A stretch of 64,000 nt of DNA from Limanda limanda (Eukaryota; Chordata; Actinopteri; Pleuronectiformes; Pleuronectidae). Each line of letters starts with the position of its first letter. Position 1 is the stretch's first letter. The stretch covers positions 19,019,154-19,083,153 of the forward strand of contig NC_083648.1 in the NCBI RefSeq assembly GCF_963576545.1, in the 5' to 3' direction. Below, piece after piece: positions 58,301 to 64,000 of the stretch. The notes beneath the pieces are model-generated. The model did not search any database. It was not told the origin of the DNA and was given only the letters and a program-made list of their open reading frames with translations. The translations under genes and the position numbers were made by a program.

Positions 58301-59167
58301 AGTGCATTCAACCCCGAGGGTACAGACCCAGAACAACAAGAATCAAGACAGTACAATTTCTTCGAAATAAAGCAAAACTACAAAGTGCTATAAGTTAGTG
58401 CCATTTTAGTGCTACCAAAGTGTTAGTTTCAAAAAGTGGTTAGTTTTTCTTTTACATTTATTTTTTTATTCACATTCAAATTCAACTCTAAATCAGGTCA
58501 TATACACCAGGTTTTTGGCTAAATCTGATTTGACCATTTGAAATACAGGGCTTATGGACACTTGGATGACACCACAGGAGGGGAATGGATTCATTTGATG
58601 TTTTTCTTTTATACATTTGATATTTTAATTGTATTGTATTTGGCTGCAACACTGTTCACCCCCAAAACACTTCACCCACCCCTCCCTCGGCATAGCGATG
58701 AGTAGATTGTGAGTGGATTTTCAATTATTGGTCAACTACCCCTTAACATGTTGATTTCCTCAAATTACAAAACAAAAAAATCGATTATATATGTTGTGTT
58801 TAAAGTACTAAAATGTGTTTAAAGTATTACAATTTAAATTAAATTAGTTGTTTTACTACGGGGTGTTGTGCAAGGGAGGTTTTTTGCTCTTTGTTTGTTC
58901 TCAACACATTTGTTGCTCGGGCCTCAGCGGATCCACAGTGACACAGGATCTCGCTCTGCAGGTTTCTAATTTTATCCACAGCAGACGAAGCCCCGCACAC
59001 GAGTAAAGCCAGTTTAAACCACCTAATCCTGCGGCTCTGTGCAGGACGAGGTGGACAAAGGCAGTCGGTCCTTTACCACAGTGTGCGGGTTCAACGTTGC
59101 TTATACTGACACACGGGGGAAAAACTCAACTACATTATATTTCCAAGGGAAGAGTCAAACTCACCAT
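49364..59167 (-). CDS. zyg11: ZYG11-family CUL2 substrate receptor, fourteen coding exons
   Basis: ZYG11 proteins bring substrates, including those with an N-terminal glycine degron, to the CUL2-elongin ubiquitin ligase. Coding exons in transcript order: 59165-59167, 57931-58096, 56373-57172, 56015-56155, 54342-54518, 54010-54074, 53641-53740, 53340-53390, 52268-52429, 52110-52157, 51536-51736, 51401-51453, 50472-50569 and 49364-49536. All phases close, giving 745 residues (human ZYG11B 744). The N-terminal part carries the box contacting elongin C/CUL2. Leucine-rich repeats follow (LETLDISC, SLISLDISGRKTVTEAAV), then an ARM-like C-terminal half (HEDPTLQRMAVAVISVLVAK, SIQQKVLGLL, GVQLWAVWA). 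Glycine-pocket residues are kept: W528 and D532 in ALWNLTDE, N573 and E576 in NNIAEV. The first coding exon supplies only the ATG. The intron 7 donor is GTCAAG, and intron 4 holds a hAT element. Whether it is the A, B or a fish-specific paralog cannot be told. Confidence 0.93.
49590..50300. repeat. Minisatellite of about 80-bp units in the last zyg11 intron
   Basis: About eight imperfect tandem units are built on 'GGCACTTATCATTGAGGCAA', 'AATGCCTAGAAATGTCCCA', 'GTGGTTAGGGAT' and 'CAATACTTGGGACACTTGTA'. Some units carry an alternative 'GACCAATCAGAATGAGCCGG' segment, so two unit types are interleaved. The array lies between the last two coding exons. Confidence 0.9.
50805..51140 (-). repeat. Dispersed fish repeat in zyg11 intron 12
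   Basis: It has 'TTCCTTCCACAGTCCAAAGA', 'CATGCAGATTGAGATGAGGC', 'GGTTGTCTCTGTATGGTGGC' and 'CAGCTGGGATTGGCTCCAAC'. These words are the reverse-complement counterpart of the repeat family seen at 2990-3245 and 7265-7440. Confidence 0.65.
54549..55435 (+). mobile_element. hAT element in zyg11 intron 4 with perfect 8-bp duplication
   Basis: The ends TAGGGTTGCAAA and TTTTGCAACCCTA are inverted repeats. GTCACGAT stands on both sides (54541-54548 and 55436-55443). The ATG at 55041 opens MPRALSHVWRHFTP; after an in-frame stop it continues YICKYCAKTYVKNDTTMQKH, a BED-type zinc finger, but the transposase beyond it is absent. A minisatellite of 'TTCCCGTTAA'/'TTCCCGTATA' units fills 55290-55390. The element runs antiparallel to zyg11 and sits only about 20 bases upstream of the exon 5 acceptor. 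Confidence 0.93.
57173..57930. other. zyg11 intron 2, nothing recognised
   Basis: AT-rich intron between the 166-bp and 800-bp exons. The plus-strand frame at 57697-57996 runs into the antisense of the exon and is not a gene. Confidence 0.6.
58238..58330 (+). repeat. Dispersed repeat with 'TTTATCCAAAGCGACTTACA' core
   Basis: It reads 'CATTACATTACATTACATTT', 'AGCTGACGCTTTTATCCAAA' and 'GCGACTTACAATAAGTGCA'. This is one of the most frequent short interspersed sequences in teleosts. It lies in the first intron of zyg11. Confidence 0.75.
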
Positions 59168-59366
59168 GTTTGAAAAGAAAACAGTCGACTGGGCAGAAGA
59201 AACGCGGAACCACGTCCTCACGCAGCGTTTAAATCAAAAGATGCCATTGATTCAAAGTCATTTATTCCCCTTTAAATGAAGTCAAAGTTAGAATTGATTC
59301 TCGTGTTTTGATTAGAGTCGCTGCTGCTGCCCGTCGAGCGTCAACTGTCACATTATGATCGCGTCC

Positions 59367-59390
59367 TATTGGTCAGTTCACGTGACGTCA
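59367..59390 (-). promoter_or_regulatory. zyg11: CCAAT box plus overlapping E-box and CRE upstream of zyg11
   Basis: ATTGG (59368-59372, a CCAAT box on the minus strand) is followed by CACGTGACGTCA (59379-59390), in which an E-box CACGTG overlaps a perfect palindromic CRE, TGACGTCA. They lie about 200 bases upstream of the zyg11 ATG, in CpG-containing sequence. This is a believable proximal promoter. Confidence 0.6.
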
Positions 59391-59678
59391 CCGCAGGCTT
59401 GTCTGAAGGTGCGATAGCTCATCGAACTAATTTTTATCTATACACATTAACCCTTACCAAACAATGAGAGCTCATCATTGGAGAATTATTTTCTGTGACC
59501 CTGAATCTAACTTATTCACCAGTTATTGTTCATTGGTCATATTTTAACTTTTGATCCGTTTAGAATTGATTTATACCCATGTGACTAGTATTGTTTAATC
59601 ATATATTAATGAGCTTTATTTTAGTTTGTAGGCAAATCAAAGGTGAATACATTTTTTAAAGCTGTCTGTCTGTTGTTG

Positions 59679-60163
<485 letters not shown>

Positions 60164-60174
60164 GTAGTCTCTGT

Positions 60175-63100
60175 ATAAATGTACTTGTACCTTTGCACCT
60201 GTAAAGGTGGAGGGGGTAGTGAACTCTTTTAGCCACAAGGAGGGGCTCACAGAGAGAGTTTGGGGTTTGGACCATTTTATAAGAGACAATTACTAACTTT
60301 TTTTTAATTTTAAAAGAACATTATTAGTGTTGGCTACACTTATTTTTCCAGCTGCAAAAATAAGAATGGGGTAGCTCTTCCATTCAAATTCCTGTTGCAT
60401 TAAGCAAACCTGCTACTCTGGTTTGACACAGGGCACAATCTTCATAAACGAAGCATGGACATGGCCCATTACACGGCTTCACAGGAGTTTCTAAATGTAG
60501 AGCAGATACAGAAAATGCACATCCAGACATGGTTTGAATTAGCACAAAATTATCTAAGCGCTATAGCTCAGGGTTTATAGCTTCTTTCCATAACATTTAC
60601 ACACGTTTATATTTATTTAAATTGCAAGACCTCAATTTCCTAAAACCGACCAACTATGGGAGACGTACAATCCCAATTACACGAAGGCAAACACATGTCC
60701 TCATACATGTATGGGTCACAGACACTCAAACTTCCATTTTACTCTAGATTATTATGTCTTGTCTAAATTTTTCATAAACACAACCCTCCTCCCACGTGTT
60801 GAAATATGTCTCCCCACGCAGAGAATCCCCCACGCATCAAAGCCTGTGCTTCCTCCTCAATCCAAAACATTTAGCTGAGGGCCGTTGACTTTTCTTTTCT
60901 CCACAGAGCCCACTGCTTATTGTCCTCATAACCAAATAAACACAGCTGCCAATAGTTCTTGGACTCTGCCACATGAGACACACTCCCCCCCATATACGGA
61001 GAGAGAGAAACACTAACGTTAGAAAAAACAGGCCTAATGCCATCATGTTGAAACTGCTGAAGTTGCCAGAACCGCTCAGTCATTATATGGAGCTAATGGA
61101 GAGACGCTTTGTGAGCAGGAGGATGTATAGACTCCAAGAAATGTAAATATAAGTGAGGCTGAGAGATGAATGTGTCTCTTTGTGTGACAGAAACAAAGAC
61201 AAAGTGTGTGTTTGTGTGTGTATGTGTGTGTGCATGGAAGTGTGTGTCATTACCTTCTACAAGCCCGACAGACAAATTGTGTGTGTGGGAGACAGTTTAC
61301 CTGATTTTCGGTGTGTTCAGTGACTCTCAGTCATCACCTAGTTTTTTTCTGCCATGCTGAAACTTTTAAATGTGACATCAGAGGAGGAAGGCAGGGCCGA
61401 GCCAGGGAAAATTACAACATCAGCCTCCCTCTTTCTGGGTACGGACCACCCTCCACTGTTCTCTCCCTCGGTGGACGGTGTTTGCCTGTGCCATAGCTGA
61501 GTGCAGACCTTCATTCTCAATGAGAGCAGCACATAGGGGGAGCCTGGGAGTGAGAGGAGGAGAATGGAGAGCATGAACCTACATAGGAACCACAACTGAG
61601 ACGCCTTGGCTGGGTCTTACCTGCACATCCCGGACCACTGACTAAACTCACTCACTGACACAGGTAAGATTATTATTTTTGCTCCATTGTGATCAGGTTA
61701 TTCATCAAACTCATGTGGCCTTTGTATATATTCTCTATCCTCTCTGTTAAAGTGTTAAAATTGCTAAAATTGCTAGATATTTCTTGTCTTAACTGTAAAT
61801 AAGAAAAATAGAATTTACAAGGAAAGGTCAATGTAATTTTAAACACTGTTGTTAGATTAAATTTGGATATGCTTCACATCCAGGATGCTTCCTAAAATAA
61901 CAATGGAATGATTTTTTTATCAAAATTAAATAAATTTGAGTTTAACATTTGACCACATTAAGATTATTCATATGTATTGTAAAAACCTGTATCCTGATCA
62001 AATTCACGATGTATGAAGCTACTGCATCTTGTCAGCAGATGGATCTAATCAGTCGCACTATTGGAATAACTTGTGGGCTAACTGGCTAACTCCTAAAAAT
62101 CTGTTGGACGAAAGCAAATGCCACAACTAAGTTGTTATGTTGGAGAGAAAGTTATGGGTGCAAATGCGGTGTAAGCTTTTTTTGGGCTTGAATATACATA
62201 AAACAACTTTTAATTGAGGAGTGTACCAGTAAGGCAGAGCTCAGTGGTACGATTTGAGTCAATGGGCCGATTGGCTCCGTCCCCCCTTCCCACTCTGGGC
62301 TGGGAAAAGCAGCCACCGCAAAGTTTAACCTGTGAGCACAGCATTAATATAGATGAGGTGGCTGCATATGGCCAGATCTGGCTCGGAGTGAGGGAGAGTA
62401 GAGGAGAAAATACCTTTCCAATAAGTCAACAAAAAAAAGGGCTGATGCGGCGGCCTTGATGAAGACCAGCAGGGTGTGAACGATGGAGAGAAGCCTGGTG
62501 GTGGCAGCTGCAGATGAGATTCACAGTTCCCGGCTGAGGAGCCCTCTCTGTAAACACCGTCACTCCTGTCAGGTCGAGGGCTGGTGAGATTCATATTGTG
62601 GGGTTGGAGACGTGAAGACGGGCCAAGTGCTGAGACCAAGCTATTGAAAGGGGGATGACCCGTGATTACGGAAAAACAGGGAGAATTTCTTTTTGGGTAA
62701 TAATAGCGGAGTGACAGTGCCAAGGTGTCTCTGAGTGCTGACACATGGCCCGTTTTCCTCAAAGTGCACTTTTACCTCTGCCCTCAGATGCTGCATAATC
62801 TCTGACGAAACAAACTGAGCCTTGTTCCATACGTTAAATCTAAAATACAGGCTTCAGGGAAGTTTCAATAACATCGCTGCAACAACATAGTTATAACAAA
62901 ATCAATGTTGACTTAAGTACTTTCTGTGCTTTCTGTAACGAGGCCATTGTGCTTAATGAAAACACACAGCTTCGTATTATGTTTGACTCTTGAGACACGC
63001 TTGTTTTTTCCTATGACAATGACAAAAGGGTACTATTCTGCAAGAGCAGCACTTTGAGCTTAGGTAATGCTCTGGGATCAGTCCCATTAACTGTGGTGAG

Positions 63101-64000
63101 AACTCTTCAGTGCAAGTAAACATCAAGAGTCGACCACAGAAACGATTCTAAGCCCCTGCTGTCTCTGTCTTGGACTCATTTAGTCCTGTCGCTTTGCCAT
63201 CTGTTAAAATCCTCACTGGATTTGTTTTTGATGAGCTCAGATTTGAAGTGGGTCATAGGGTCTTTCCATCAGAAGTGTTAGGTGCAGGTTACTTAACCTC
63301 CTTGGCTATATTCATCAGACTGCCTTCTGACAGGCTTCTAATTTTGGCATGGTTGCCAAAATCAGCCTGCATTTGGCTCGCCGGTAGCCCTGGCTCCCAG
63401 AGCAGGGCCTCGCTACTGGATATGGAAGGTGGGATCTCTTACTTAACGTGCATTTTTGGGTCATCACCCACTCCTGCTCCATTCGTTGGGCTGTCAAAAC
63501 CAATAAGATCAACACACAAGCTTTTCCATCCCAAAACAGACTCCAGAAAACATTACTCATAGATCAGGGATTCCTGCTCCCTCTGCCACCGCTCAAACAT
63601 TAAATCTGTTTTGTTCCGCATCGAATTCAAATTTTCGGTATGTGCCCATAAGGCAGAGAAGGCAAAATTCACAAAGAGTCAGACTGGCCCAGTGATAATT
63701 ACCGGCTGTTTTTCTATCGTGGTGCTCACTACTGATCGTTCTACAACTCAAGAATCGATTAAAGACTGCAGTGGATGTGGTACCTTTTAAATAATATATT
63801 CAGAGTCATGCATGGCTTCACAGATTCAATTTCTACAGCTTATATTCATGTTAAGTTAAGTGTTTTCAGACTCAAAGGTTGGTGTTTTTTCCGCGAGCCA
63901 GTGCAGGTAAACTGAAAGGATATAGGGGAGGTTAATGGAGGATGTGGAGAAACAGATCTCTGCACTTGCTCACCCCCAGACACCTGATACACTTGTGGTG
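60175..64000. other. Right end of the window, no gene recognised
   Basis: No exon with a recognisable protein was found on either strand. A possible non-coding exon ends at 61663 with a strong donor (ACACAG followed by GTAAGAT), preceded by sequence richer in G+C. It could be the first exon of a plus-strand gene lying beyond the window. The 145-residue minus-strand frame at 62325-62762 has no familiar motif. Confidence 0.4.

Noticed and set aside
62325..62762. 145-residue minus-strand frame near the right end
   Set aside because: No recognisable motif, ordinary composition and no gene context; length alone is not enough.

Overview
This window is nuclear DNA from a teleost fish, probably a percomorph. 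It holds split, vertebrate-type genes with GT/AG introns, very dense CA/GT microsatellites, many hAT and Tc1 DNA transposons with their target-site duplications, an L2-type LINE tail, and several dispersed repeats that recur in fish genomes. Five genes can be rebuilt exon by exon with phases that close exactly: a small mucin-like type I membrane protein of unknown identity (1417-5182, +), mgst3 (7077-8312, -), lrrc52 (17296-25391, +), lim2 (42130-44283, -) and a zyg11-family gene (49364-59167, -). Two more are single-exon: a C-type lectin (about 11767-12264, +) and a free fatty acid receptor 2/3-like GPCR (40832-41752, +). MGST3 and LRRC52 are also neighbours in human 1q24, which supports those two names.

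Layout. 1-9 kb: the mucin-like gene and mgst3, with long CA tracts. 10-14.3 kb: an L2 tail, a small hAT element with a perfect 8-bp duplication, the lectin, an (AAT)n tract, and a decayed duplicate of part of mgst3. 15-17 kb: three long CA arrays separated by two copies of a GAGGACA/TAACCCTAA repeat, then the GC-rich lrrc52 start. 17.3-25.4 kb: lrrc52, most of it one 7.1-kb intron. 25.4-30.3 kb: no recognisable gene. 30.3-44.9 kb: a transposon-rich block with the GPCR pair and lim2. 45-49.3 kb: no gene recognised. 49.3-59.2 kb: zyg11. 59.7-60.2 kb: a 480-bp (CTAT)n tract. 60.2-64 kb: no gene recognised.

The most unusual part is 30,313-44,940. A hAT left end at 30,321 and a hAT right end at 44,932 are flanked by the same 8-bp duplication (ATCATCAG), although 14.6 kb including lim2 and two GPCR copies lies between them. 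A second, nearly identical right end (517 bp, three differences seen) lies inside at 33,978-34,494 and is joined directly to the second codon of the damaged GPCR copy. This points to movement of host genes by a composite hAT element, or to a circle recombining into a hAT element. In the same block, a 931-bp hAT element carries a fragment of the host gene ado (cysteamine dioxygenase) including its start codon.

The genes do not form a pathway. mgst3 encodes a membrane glutathione transferase/peroxidase, lrrc52 an auxiliary subunit of Slo-type potassium channels, lim2 a lens-fibre membrane protein, the GPCR a likely short-chain fatty acid sensor, and zyg11 a substrate receptor of a CUL2 ubiquitin ligase. 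Family assignments come from recalled protein families and motif matching; no database search was run.
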